A stretch of DNA of 18,446 bases from JBGSON01 sp041739085 (GCA_041739085.1 JBGSON010000038.1:1-18446); one strand, 5' to 3'; shown: positions 1 to 7,027, counted from the first letter of the stretch. Translations and numbers: made by a program. The notes: a model not told the origin generated them from the sequence alone.

Positions 1-1
1 T

Positions 2-1402
2 TCAGATACCGTTTTTCGCATAGAATTCTTCGGCGACGAAGTGGAAGCTGTTTCGGAAGTGGATTCATTCACGGGAGAACTCATCAATTCGCTCACAGAG
101 GTCACCGTGTTCCCCGCTAAGCACGAGGTTACGTCTCGCGAAAAGATCGAACGTGCTTCAGAAGGGATCAGGACTGATCTCAAGGAAAGAGTCGCCGAAC
201 TCGAGAAACAGGGAAAAATCGTAGAGGCCCAGCGACTTCAGACGAGGACAGAGTATGATCTTGAGATGCTCCTTGAGACGGGATATTGTACGGGTATCGA
301 AAATTACACGCGGTATTTTTCGAGCCGAAAACCGGGGGAGCCTCCGGCGACACTCCTCGAATATTTCCCCGACGACTTCCTCGTCCTCATCGACGAATCT
401 CATATCTCCCTCCCCCAGGTGGGAGCGATGTATGAGGGGAACCTGTCACGGAAGATGAGTCTTGTGAACCACGGATTCCGGCTTCCTTCCGCCCTCGACA
501 ACCGCCCTCTCCGATTTCATGAGTTCGAAGGATTCATCAAGCAGGCGGTGTTCATCTCCGCGACTCCCGGAAAATATGAAAAACTGCACTGTGCCGAAAG
601 CGACATGGCGGAGCAGATCATCAGGCCGACCGGTCTTTTGGACCCGGAAGTCTTTATCTATCCTTCCCGTCCGGAATTTTTCCAGGAATCATTCCATTCC
701 GGATCGAGATCAGATGCCACGAACCAGATCGACAAACTCACCAGCGAAATCGCAATGAGAACGGCAAGAAATGAGAGGGTCCTCATCACCACGGCGACAA
801 AAAAATCAGCGGAAGATCTTTCAAAATATTTTCAGGAAACCGGGATCAATTCAAAATATCTTCACTCCGATATCGAAACAATGGAACGGATCGAGATCCT
901 CCGGGAGCTCCGCGAGGGAGTGATCGATGTCATCGTCGGGATCAACCTCCTCCGCGAAGGACTGGACCTTCCGGAAGTCTCCCTCATCGGGATCATCGAT
1001 GCCGACAAAGAAGGATTCCTGAGGTCGCGGGACGCTCTTATCCAGACGATGGGGCGGGCCGCGCGGAATGTGAATGGTACGATCTTTCTTTTTGCCGACA
1101 GGATGACGGACTCGATGACAGCGGCCATCCAGGAAACGCTGAGAAGGAGAAAAATCCAGATCGATTACAACGAAAAACACGGGATGACTCCGCAGAGCAT
1201 ATCGAAAGGGATCACCTCCATCTCTTCAGCTGATGCGGCGGCGAAGAAGTATGATGCGAAGAAAGTGAAGTCATCAGAAGTCCCCCGTCTCATCGAGGAA
1301 CTGGAGATGCAGATGGATATCGCGACGCAGAACCTGGAGTTCGAGAAAGCGGCTGAGATAAGAGATGAAATTTTTCTCCTGAAAAAATCTGTACCAGGAT
1401 GA
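2..1402 (+). CDS. uvrB: UvrABC system protein B, 3' part (5' end outside window)
   Basis: UvrB is the helicase-like damage-verification subunit of nucleotide excision repair. It is loaded by UvrA and then recruits UvrC. The reading frame is open from base 2, so the GTG at 41 is not the start; roughly the first 200 residues lie outside the window. Visible family signatures are the DESH box (FLVLIDESHISLPQ), the motif FISATPGKYE, the helicase motif region GINLLREGLDLPEVS and the arginine-finger motif QTMGRAARN. A C-terminal UVR motif (EELEMQMDIATQNLEFEKAAEIRDEI region) is the UvrC-contacting segment. The first residues of the frame (FRIEFFGDEVEAVSEVDSFTGE) also match UvrB. The gene ends in TGA. 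No clear terminator follows before the next gene 90 nt on. Confidence 0.96.
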   Translation, partial: SDTVFRIEFFGDEVEAVSEVDSFTGELINSLTEVTVFPAKHEVTSREKIERASEGIRTDLKERVAELEKQGKIVEAQRLQTRTEYDLEMLLETGYCTGIENYTRYFSSRKPGEPPATLLEYFPDDFLVLIDESHISLPQVGAMYEGNLSRKMSLVNHGFRLPSALDNRPLRFHEFEGFIKQAVFISATPGKYEKLHCAESDMAEQIIRPTGLLDPEVFIYPSRPEFFQESFHSGSRSDATNQIDKLTSEIAMRTARNERVLITTATKKSAEDLSKYFQETGINSKYLHSDIETMERIEILRELREGVIDVIVGINLLREGLDLPEVSLIGIIDADKEGFLRSRDALIQTMGRAARNVNGTIFLFADRMTDSMTAAIQETLRRRKIQIDYNEKHGMTPQSISKGITSISSADAAAKKYDAKKVKSSEVPRLIEELEMQMDIATQNLEFEKAAEIRDEIFLLKKSVPG

Positions 1403-1438
1403 CATGTGAAGTTTCTCAAGACCATTCATAAAAAAAAG

Positions 1439-1467
1439 TTTACAAAATGAGATTTCAATGATATGGT
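1439..1467 (+). promoter_or_regulatory. Candidate sigma70-type promoter for the 176-aa ORF
   Basis: TTTACA (1439-1444), a 17-bp spacer and TATGGT (1462-1467) lie in the short gap after uvrB. The predicted transcription start is about 20 nt upstream of the ATG at 1493. The -10 box is only a moderate match (4 of 6). Confidence 0.4.
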
Positions 1468-1492
1468 CATATACTGAAATCATTTTTCCCTG

Positions 1493-2023
1493 ATGAAAAT
1501 GCCCCGCATGAAACGACTTCCCATTCCGCAAAAAATAATAGACTCTAAAGTCGGAGAAGAGAGTGCGGGGATAGAACTCTATTTCGGTACGATCGTAGAT
1601 GAATTCACCCATGATCCAAATTTTCTAAAAAGATGGATGGACCATCTCGGTGAAGATTCGGGGAGGATCTCTTCAGTCACTGAACGAGCGCGAAACACGC
1701 TGAAATTTCTTTTGGGTGAAGACCATCACGGGGAAATCGCTATCCCTGAAGGGCAGGAGATGAGTGAACTCGAGGCTATGAGGAGATGGGATGACTCCAG
1801 ATCCCTCGGCCGGATCCTTACGAGTTTCCGAAAATTTGTGAAGTTAATGGTCGTTGAATCTCTTCCTCAATTAGTTGCCTCTCTCTCCCCATCGATCGAT
1901 GGATCCGATTTCCCTCCTGAGGAAGTGGAACGGAAGATAAATGAATGGGCGACAACCGTCAATTTACTGATCGTCAATGCTCTTTTCCTTGAGCCGTTGA
2001 AAGAAAAAAACCCTCAGGAATAG
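1493..2023 (+). CDS. Hypothetical protein, 176 aa
   Basis: I do not recognise a family. The product is soluble, with no signal peptide or membrane segment. It is mostly helical in character, with an acidic middle (GEDHHGEIAIPEGQEMSELE) and a hydrophobic C-terminal half (FVKLMVVESLPQLVASLS; TTVNLLIVNALFLEPL). The start at 1493 is ATG with no Shine-Dalgarno sequence; a second ATG follows two codons later, so the exact start may be 1499. A candidate promoter sits just upstream. The gene is flanked by uvrB on the same strand and a convergent gene after a bidirectional terminator, so it is probably a single-gene transcript. The TAG stop lies inside the loop of that terminator. Codon use and composition resemble the neighbours, so I take it as a real gene. 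Confidence 0.7.
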   Translation: MKMPRMKRLPIPQKIIDSKVGEESAGIELYFGTIVDEFTHDPNFLKRWMDHLGEDSGRISSVTERARNTLKFLLGEDHHGEIAIPEGQEMSELEAMRRWDDSRSLGRILTSFRKFVKLMVVESLPQLVASLSPSIDGSDFPPEEVERKINEWATTVNLLIVNALFLEPLKEKNPQE

Positions 2024-2041
2024 ATTTCAAGAGGGCTTTTT
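2004..2041. terminator. Bidirectional intrinsic terminator between convergent genes
   Basis: CCCTC (2011-2015) pairs with GAGGG (2031-2035). The stem is flanked by an A run on the left (2004-2010) and a T run on the right (2037-2041), with one A/C mismatch between the two parts. The A-stem-T arrangement gives a U tract in either direction, so it can end both the 176-aa ORF (+) and the proline-rich gene (-). The stop codon of the plus-strand gene (2021-2023) lies in the 15-nt loop. Confidence 0.75.
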
Positions 2042-2063
2042 GGACGTCGTGAAGGGAAAAGGA

Positions 2064-2843
2064 TTATTCTCCTTTCTTCGACTGGGGCTTCCCCCCTTTC
2101 GATTTATCATCGAGACCGAGGCTCTTCCGGAGTTCTTCCGCCTGGACTTCTTCCTGCTTCTGCGCACCAGGCTGGGACATTTCCACTTCAAGGTCTTCCC
2201 ACTCCTGACGATGCTTGTCTTCCAGAGCCCTGAGCTGTTCCTTATGTTTCACATCAAGCTCGGAGAACTTCCGTTTCTCTTCCTCGAGGATCTTCACGAG
2301 TTCATCGATCTGATACTGGCTGAGCCGCGGAACGGCTTCAATGATCCTCTTCTTCTCGTCTTTCGTGAGGGAGATCGATCCGGAGAGAAGGCAGAGGAAT
2401 CTCTGTTCATCAAATTTAAGTCCGTGTTTGGGAACTGTAATCGTGGTCTTGAACCCTTTTTCTTCTCTCCCAAACGATCCGATCGGCGTCACCGGTCCTT
2501 CATCAACGACCGGAGGCGGAGGAGGTGCGTATCCCTGCGGAGGATATCCATATCCCGGGGGAGGGGGCGGTGGGGGCGCATAATACTGCTGTTGTCCTCC
2601 CTGAGCTCCCGGCTGCGGCTGCTGGGGATATCCGTACCACTGAGGAGCATAACCATATCCTGGAGGAGGATAGCCATATCCAGGAGGAGGAGTCTGCTGT
2701 GGAAATTGACCACCCTGCTGATAAGGATCATACCCCGGGGTACCACCCTGTGGAGGAGGCGGAGGAGGAGGGGGCGGCGGGGGGGTCGGCCCTCCGGCCT
2801 TACCCGCATTGGGATCCTGCTGGGGGGGATTTGTCTGAGACAT
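2064..2843 (-). CDS. Proline/tyrosine/glycine-rich protein with C-terminal coiled coil, 259 aa
   Basis: Function unknown. Residues 1-115 are low complexity. They include an uninterrupted run of 11 prolines near residue 21, shorter P7 and P5 runs, and repeats of the type PPGYGYPP and Q-rich patches. Residues about 125-235 form an ordinary charged domain: a segment ending FDEQRFLCLLSGSISLTKDE, then IIEAVPRLSQYQIDELVKIL, then a long E/K-rich stretch expected to be coiled coil. The C-terminal tail is lysine rich. No signal peptide or membrane segment is seen, so it is probably cytosolic. The disordered prefix resembles those of assembly or scaffold proteins. The polyproline run should need elongation factor P. 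ATG at 2843 has no Shine-Dalgarno sequence but follows an extended -10 promoter by about 22 nt. Confidence 0.8.
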   Translation of the reverse strand: MSQTNPPQQDPNAGKAGGPTPPPPPPPPPPPQGGTPGYDPYQQGGQFPQQTPPPGYGYPPPGYGYAPQWYGYPQQPQPGAQGGQQQYYAPPPPPPPGYGYPPQGYAPPPPPVVDEGPVTPIGSFGREEKGFKTTITVPKHGLKFDEQRFLCLLSGSISLTKDEKKRIIEAVPRLSQYQIDELVKILEEEKRKFSELDVKHKEQLRALEDKHRQEWEDLEVEMSQPGAQKQEEVQAEELRKSLGLDDKSKGGKPQSKKGE

Positions 2844-2871
2844 AAGAAGAAAATAAAGCTCGCTTCTTTTT

Positions 2872-2880
2872 ATTATATCA
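2872..2880 (-). promoter_or_regulatory. Extended -10 promoter of the proline-rich gene
   Basis: Reading the minus strand, TGATATAAT gives a consensus TATAAT (2877-2872) with the TGn extension. The matching -35 (TTTTAT) is poor, as is common with extended -10 promoters. The predicted start lies about 22 nt before the ATG at 2843. Confidence 0.6.
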
Positions 2881-2968
2881 TCCGACGTATAAAAATAAAA
2901 GAGGAATTGAATTTCTAAGGGAGAAGGCTTACTCTTTCTTCAGCATATTCTGATGGGTTCTTCCCTTG

Positions 2969-4663
2969 ATGAAAACCTATCCCCTCTCCATTATGGATCT
3001 CAAAGAATATCGGTCGGCGATTGACACAATCGACAAGGAATTAATTGCAAAAATTGCAGAACGGATGCATATATCTGAAAAGATCGCACATCTGAAAAAA
3101 CGGAAGCATATCGATGTCTTCCAACCGGACCGGGAGATCGAACTTCTGAAGAAGAGGCGCGAGTCGGCCCATAAGAAAGGGGTTTCTCCTGAACTTGTGG
3201 AAGAAATATTCCGTCTCATCGTGAAAGACTCGAGAAAAATCCAGATGGACATCATATCCGGGAATCCCCTCTCCGTCCCGGACAGACTCCATCTCCGGAA
3301 GAAAAAACTGGACATGGGGGATCTTGATCTCATAACACTCTTTGAAAAAATCGCGGAGAAAGAAAAGAATTTCTTTTTCCTCGAATCACTCGGGGAAGAC
3401 GAGTGGAGTGAATACTCATTCCTCGGTTTCGATCCCCATGCGGTGATTCAAGCGAAAGGGGATGACTGCTTCTTGAACGGAAAAAAGGTCGTCCTCCCCC
3501 GTGATACGAATCCGTTCCAATATCTGAAATCATTATTTGAACCTTTTTCCGGGATCACGTCTGAAAAGAACTTCTGCGGCGGTCTTATCGGATACTTTGG
3601 GACAGAGAGCGCCCGATATTATGACCCCGCCATCGATACCGGCAGGAAAAGAGGAGACTTCCCTGATTTCGCATTCGGACTCTACCTCGACGGACTCATC
3701 TTTGATCGGAAGCGGAACTCTCTCGAATACTTCACCTGGGGGGAAGACCGGTCGGAGAGGATCATGAAAATGCTGCATTCCCGCACACGGAAGCTCGCAT
3801 TTTCCTCCCGGTATCTCAGAAGTTCATTCACTGACAGGGGCTTTGAATCACTCGTGAACGAACTGAAAGAAGAGATCAGAGCGGGAAATCTTTTTCAGAT
3901 CGTACCCTCAAGAAGATTTTCCTATGAAATCCGGGGATCCCTCATCCCCTTTTATGCGCGACTCCGGACGGTAAATCCTTCTCCCTATATGTACTTTCTC
4001 TCGTTTGGGGATCATCAACTTGTCGGATCCTCACCGGAGCTGGTCGCGAGGATCAACGGAAAAAGGATCGAGACATTCCCCATCGCCGGAACGCGGTCGC
4101 GGGGGAAAACACCCGAAGAAGATGCAAAGAAGGCTGCGGAGCTCCTGAGCGACAAGAAGGAAGTCGCTGAACACATGATGCTCGTCGATATGTCCCGGAA
4201 TGATCTCGGACGGATCTGCAGATACGGGACCGTGGAGGTCGAACGGCTGATGTCGATCAAGAAATTCTCCCATGTCCAGCATATTGTCTCCAATGTTTCC
4301 GGGATTCTACAAGATGATATCTCCCCTCTTGACGGTGTCATGTCGAATTTTCCCATGGGGACTGTCTCCGGGGCTCCGAGGATCGAAGCGATGAGAATCC
4401 TTTCGAAAAAAGAACCGGTTCCGAGAGGTCCATACGGGGGGACTGTTGGTTTCTGGAGTTTTTCCGGTGATGCGACGTTCGTCCTCGCAATCCGCTCTCT
4501 TTTTGTTTCGCGCGCTGTAGCTTTCGCCCAGGCTGGTGCAGGGATCGTCTATGATTCAATTACAGAAAATGAGCGGAAAGAAATCGATAAGAAAGTCCGT
4601 CATATCAGAGAAATCCTGGAAGAAAAAAGAGAGATCAGAAAGCACAAGAGAAAAAAGAAGTGA
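2969..4663 (+). CDS. trpE: Chorismate mutase (AroQ type) fused to anthranilate synthase component I
   Basis: Two enzymes in one chain of about 564 aa. Residues 9-95 are an AroQ chorismate mutase (chorismate to prephenate, toward Phe/Tyr). Aligned by eye to the E. coli enzyme, the active-site positions are R15, R32, K43, Q52 (Asp in E. coli), R55, E56 and Q92. Residues about 115-550 are a chorismate-utilising TrpE domain: PIAGTRSRG, EHMMLVDMSRNDLGR, SHVQHIVSNVSG, MGTVSGAPRIEAM and QAGAGIVYDSITENE. FLES near the domain start and NPSPYMYFL match the Trp feedback-site motifs of TrpE, which favours TrpE over PabB. No glutaminase subunit (trpG) is in the window. Start choice is uncertain: ATG 2969, TTG 2966, or ATG 2993, which gives a typical AroQ N-terminus. 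No Shine-Dalgarno sequence. aroF and aroB follow, under their own promoter. Confidence 0.88.
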   Translation: MKTYPLSIMDLKEYRSAIDTIDKELIAKIAERMHISEKIAHLKKRKHIDVFQPDREIELLKKRRESAHKKGVSPELVEEIFRLIVKDSRKIQMDIISGNPLSVPDRLHLRKKKLDMGDLDLITLFEKIAEKEKNFFFLESLGEDEWSEYSFLGFDPHAVIQAKGDDCFLNGKKVVLPRDTNPFQYLKSLFEPFSGITSEKNFCGGLIGYFGTESARYYDPAIDTGRKRGDFPDFAFGLYLDGLIFDRKRNSLEYFTWGEDRSERIMKMLHSRTRKLAFSSRYLRSSFTDRGFESLVNELKEEIRAGNLFQIVPSRRFSYEIRGSLIPFYARLRTVNPSPYMYFLSFGDHQLVGSSPELVARINGKRIETFPIAGTRSRGKTPEEDAKKAAELLSDKKEVAEHMMLVDMSRNDLGRICRYGTVEVERLMSIKKFSHVQHIVSNVSGILQDDISPLDGVMSNFPMGTVSGAPRIEAMRILSKKEPVPRGPYGGTVGFWSFSGDATFVLAIRSLFVSRAVAFAQAGAGIVYDSITENERKEIDKKVRHIREILEEKREIRKHKRKKK

Positions 4664-4704
4664 CACGCCCTCCTTTCTCTTTTTTCTTTTCTGTTTTTTT
4701 CTTT
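4646..4704 (+). terminator. Possible A/U-rich terminator after the fusion gene
   Basis: The 3' end of the gene (4646-4658, A/G-rich) can pair with a pyrimidine tract (4678-4690) across a 19-nt loop, with one G-U pair. A T-rich tract follows. The stem has very few G-C pairs, so termination may be weak and some read-through into the aroF leader is possible. Confidence 0.35.
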
Positions 4705-4716
4705 TTGCTTTTTCTT

Positions 4717-4745
4717 TTGACCTCACTTTGAAAAAATCCTACAAT
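4717..4745 (+). promoter_or_regulatory. Promoter of the aroF leader and aroF-aroB operon
   Basis: TTGACC (4717-4722), exactly 17 bp, then TACAAT (4740-4745): both boxes match the sigma70 consensus at 5 of 6 positions. The expected start is near 4752, only about 3 nt before the ATG of the leader peptide, so the transcript would be essentially leaderless. A long T-rich tract lies upstream. Confidence 0.8.
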
Positions 4746-4754
4746 CCCCCTCGC

Positions 4755-4796
4755 ATGAAAAAATTCAATCTCCTCTGGGCATTTTACTTCATTTGA
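4755..4796 (+). CDS. Aromatic-rich leader peptide (13 aa) of the aroF attenuator
   Basis: The ORF encodes MKKFNLLWAFYFI followed by TGA. Five of 13 residues are aromatic, and the tail packs Trp (4776), Phe (4782), Tyr (4785) and Phe (4788) codons within 15 nt. Such content is the hallmark of trpL/pheL-type leader peptides whose translation senses charged tRNA. All three aromatic amino acids are represented, fitting control of DAHP synthase, the common first step. It begins about 10 nt after a good -10 box and ends 89 nt before aroF. Leu-Leu-Trp-Ala codons overlap the first RNA pairing segment. No Shine-Dalgarno sequence is present, as for other genes here. The peptide itself needs no function. 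Identification rests on sequence alone, but three independent signals (promoter, peptide, helices) agree. Confidence 0.85.
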   Translation: MKKFNLLWAFYFI

Positions 4797-4864
4797 TCCT
4801 CCGTCTAGAGGGTGCTCTCTCCATATGCTTCTGCACTTTCTAGACCCGAGAAAGTGTTTTTTTT
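4771..4864 (+). promoter_or_regulatory. Transcription attenuator: three mutually exclusive helices before aroF
   Basis: Segment 1 (4771-4780, TCCTCTGGGC, inside the leader ORF) can pair with segment 2 (4803-4812) over 10 bp with three G-U pairs. Segment 2 (4803-4815, GTCTAGAGGGTGC) pairs with segment 3 (4833-4845, GCACTTTCTAGAC) over 13 bp with only two G-U pairs: the antiterminator. Segment 3 (4834-4841, CACTTTCT) pairs perfectly with segment 4 (4849-4856, AGAAAGTG) across a 7-nt loop, followed by T x8 (4857-4864): the terminator. A ribosome stalled on the Trp/Phe/Tyr codons would cover segment 1 and free segment 2 to form the antiterminator. A ribosome reaching the stop codon would cover part of segment 2 and allow termination. 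With no translation, 1:2 forms and termination results. Confidence 0.85.
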
Positions 4865-4885
4865 ATTCCTCTTACCACTCCTCCT

Positions 4886-5926
4886 ATGATGATGGTCATA
4901 ATGAAAAGGGATGCAACCCGGGAGCACATCGAACGTGTAAAAAAAGAAGCCCGTGTGTTCGATCTCGAGCCTCTCGAGATGCCGGGAGAGGAGCGGGTCA
5001 TTATCGCTCTCAAGGGTGATGAGAGAGAGGTGACGACCGGGAGATTCAAGAGTCTTGAAGGAGTCGCATCAGTGGTCCCAATCCTCAAGAAATATAAAAT
5101 GGCGTCGCGGGACACGAAATGGGCTGATTCTGTCATTGATATCGGAAAAGGGATCACTATCGGAGGGAAAAAGCAGGTCATCATCGCAGGCCCCTGTGCC
5201 GTCGAAAATGAGAAACAGCTCCGGGATGCGGCGGAAGTCGTTCGGAAACAGGGCATCCGGATCCTTCGCGGCGGAGCATATAAGCCGAGGACTTCTCCGT
5301 ACGCATTCCAGGGAATGGGGCTCGACGGCCTGAGACTTCTCCGCAAAGTCGCTGATGACCTCGACATGAAGGTCATTACCGAGATCACCGATATCCGAAA
5401 GGTCGTCGAGGTCTGTCAGTATGCCGATATACTGCAGATTGGAGCCCGGAATATGCAGAACTACGCACTCCTCACAGAAGTCGGAAGGGCTGGGAAACCG
5501 GTGATGATCAAGAGAGGACTCAGTGCGACGCTTGAGGAGTTTCTCCTCTCTGCTGAATACATCCTGAGCGAGGGAAATACGAATGTCATCCTCTGCGAGA
5601 GAGGCATCCGGGCATTTGAACAGGAAGTGAGATTCAGCCTTAATCTCGGAGTCGTCCCGATCCTCAAGGATCTCACCCATCTCCCCATCATCGTTGATCC
5701 GAGTCATGCCATGGGGAGACGAGAATTCGTGATCGATATGGCGCTCGCTGCTCTCGCGAGTGGATCTCATGGGATCATGGTCGAAGTCCACTGCAATCCG
5801 GAGGAGGCTCTCTGCGACGGACCACAGGCGCTCACTCCTCCCATGGTGAAAGATCTCGTGAAACGCGCAAAAAAGATATCTTCTGCTATCGATATGCCGC
5901 TTGTCCTCTTTCCCTATAAACCCTGA
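4886..5926 (+). CDS. aroF: 3-deoxy-7-phosphoheptulonate (DAHP) synthase, type I-beta with N-terminal ferredoxin-like domain
   Basis: Condenses phosphoenolpyruvate and erythrose 4-phosphate to DAHP, the first step of the shikimate pathway. Residues about 1-75 form the ferredoxin-like domain seen in Thermotoga-type enzymes, where it gives feedback inhibition by Phe/Tyr. The catalytic barrel shows AGPCAVEN, LRGGAYKPRTSPYAFQG, MIKRG, CERGIRAFE, LTHLPIIVDPSHAMGRR and VEVHCNPEEALCDGPQAL, which include the PEP-binding lysine/arginines and the metal-binding Cys/His/Glu/Asp of the family. Length 346 aa is normal. ATG at 4886 follows the terminator T tract by 21 nt. Two more in-frame ATGs follow at once, so the exact start is uncertain. 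First structural gene of an aroF-aroB operon controlled by the upstream attenuator. Confidence 0.96.
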   Translation: MMMVIMKRDATREHIERVKKEARVFDLEPLEMPGEERVIIALKGDEREVTTGRFKSLEGVASVVPILKKYKMASRDTKWADSVIDIGKGITIGGKKQVIIAGPCAVENEKQLRDAAEVVRKQGIRILRGGAYKPRTSPYAFQGMGLDGLRLLRKVADDLDMKVITEITDIRKVVEVCQYADILQIGARNMQNYALLTEVGRAGKPVMIKRGLSATLEEFLLSAEYILSEGNTNVILCERGIRAFEQEVRFSLNLGVVPILKDLTHLPIIVDPSHAMGRREFVIDMALAALASGSHGIMVEVHCNPEEALCDGPQALTPPMVKDLVKRAKKISSAIDMPLVLFPYKP

Positions 5927-5936
5927 TTCTTCACCC

Positions 5937-5964
5937 TAATTCCTAATTCCCAATTCCTAATTCC
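5937..5964. repeat. Heptanucleotide tandem repeat (TAATTCC) between aroF and aroB
   Basis: Four consecutive 7-bp units: TAATTCC, TAATTCC, CAATTCC, TAATTCC, followed by a degenerate TAATTC at 5972-5977. It fills most of the 60-nt aroF-aroB gap. The repeat lies in non-coding DNA, so copy number change would alter only spacing. Confidence 0.85.
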
Positions 5965-5986
5965 TGATACTTAATTCTTCTCCACC

Positions 5987-7027
5987 ATGCTTACTCTCTC
6001 ATTCGTAACAAAGACAGAATATCCGATCCGGTTTGTTGAGGATCCGTTTGCGGAGATCCGAGAAACACTCCCGAAAGGAAGAAAGATCGCTGTCATCACC
6101 GACGCTACGATTGAAAAGCTCTTCGGGAAGGAGATGAGGAAGGCGGCAAAAGATCATTATGTGGAGATCCTGTCCTTTTCACCGGGAGAAGAACAGAAGA
6201 ATCTCGGTACGGTGGAGGTGCTCTGCAATCTCCTTCAGGAAAAAGGATTCGGAAGGAAAAACACATTTATCATCGCATTTGGCGGAGGGGTTGTGGGCGA
6301 TGTCGGCGGATTTATCGCCAGCGTTTATATGCGCGGTGTCCCCTATATTCAAGTTCCCACCACTCTTCTCTCGATGGTGGACAGCAGCATCGGAGGAAAG
6401 ACAGGCGTGAATACAAAATTCGGAAAAAATCTTATCGGCTCGTTCTATCATCCGCAGAAAGTCATCATCTCCCCTTCTTTTCTGAAGAATCTGCCGGAGA
6501 AAGAGATCCGGAACGGGCTTTCGGAGATGGTGAAACATTCCGTGATCGAAGGGAGAAAGCATTTTGACCTTCTCGAAAAGAACGCGGAAAAAATTCTGAA
6601 GCTCGACACCATCGCCTGCATCAAGTTGATCAAAAAAAGTGTACAAGTAAAAGAGCGGATCGTCTCGATCGATGAAAAAGAGAAGGGCGTGCGCACCCAT
6701 CTCAATTTTGGTCACACGGTCGGACACGCAGTGGAAAAAGCTTCTCATTACGAGATCCCCCATGGATACGCCGTTTCCATCGGAATGGTCGCCGAAGCGA
6801 GGATCGCAGAGAAGCGACTCGGTTTCCCCGGCGTTGAAGATATCATCCGCATCCTTACGAAATGCGGCCTCCCTACTGAGATCCCATCATCGATGAAGAA
6901 AGAAGAGATCACCCGCTTCATGAAGCACGACAAGAAGAACGAGGGGCTCATGATCTCCTATTCGCTCCCGAGGGATTTTGGAAAAATGGAGCTCTGTTCA
7001 TTCTCGGATGCAATGATCGATGACTAA
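5987..7027 (+). CDS. aroB: 3-dehydroquinate synthase
   Basis: Converts DAHP to 3-dehydroquinate, the second shikimate step, with NAD+ and a divalent metal. Family signatures are the NAD-binding and substrate region GGGVVGDVGGFIASVYMRG, VPTTLLSMVDSSIGGKTGVN, the metal ligands in NGLSEMVKH, NFGHTVGHAVE and IPHGYAVSIGM. Length 346 aa is typical. ATG at 5987 has no Shine-Dalgarno sequence; the 60-nt gap to aroF holds a heptamer repeat but no terminator, so cotranscription with aroF is likely. The TAA stop overlaps by 4 nt the stop of the convergent coaE-like gene. Its substrate comes directly from the upstream enzyme. Confidence 0.97.
   Translation: MLTLSFVTKTEYPIRFVEDPFAEIRETLPKGRKIAVITDATIEKLFGKEMRKAAKDHYVEILSFSPGEEQKNLGTVEVLCNLLQEKGFGRKNTFIIAFGGGVVGDVGGFIASVYMRGVPYIQVPTTLLSMVDSSIGGKTGVNTKFGKNLIGSFYHPQKVIISPSFLKNLPEKEIRNGLSEMVKHSVIEGRKHFDLLEKNAEKILKLDTIACIKLIKKSVQVKERIVSIDEKEKGVRTHLNFGHTVGHAVEKASHYEIPHGYAVSIGMVAEARIAEKRLGFPGVEDIIRILTKCGLPTEIPSSMKKEEITRFMKHDKKNEGLMISYSLPRDFGKMELCSFSDAMIDD

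Noticed and set aside
2040..2918. 292-aa plus-strand ORF opposite the proline-rich gene
   Set aside because: It is the complement of the proline-rich coding sequence (R/L/S-rich shadow). The minus-strand gene has a promoter, terminator and a sensible coiled-coil domain.
5055..5791. ORFs on both strands inside aroF (92 and 240 aa)
   Set aside because: Shadows of a clearly conserved enzyme.
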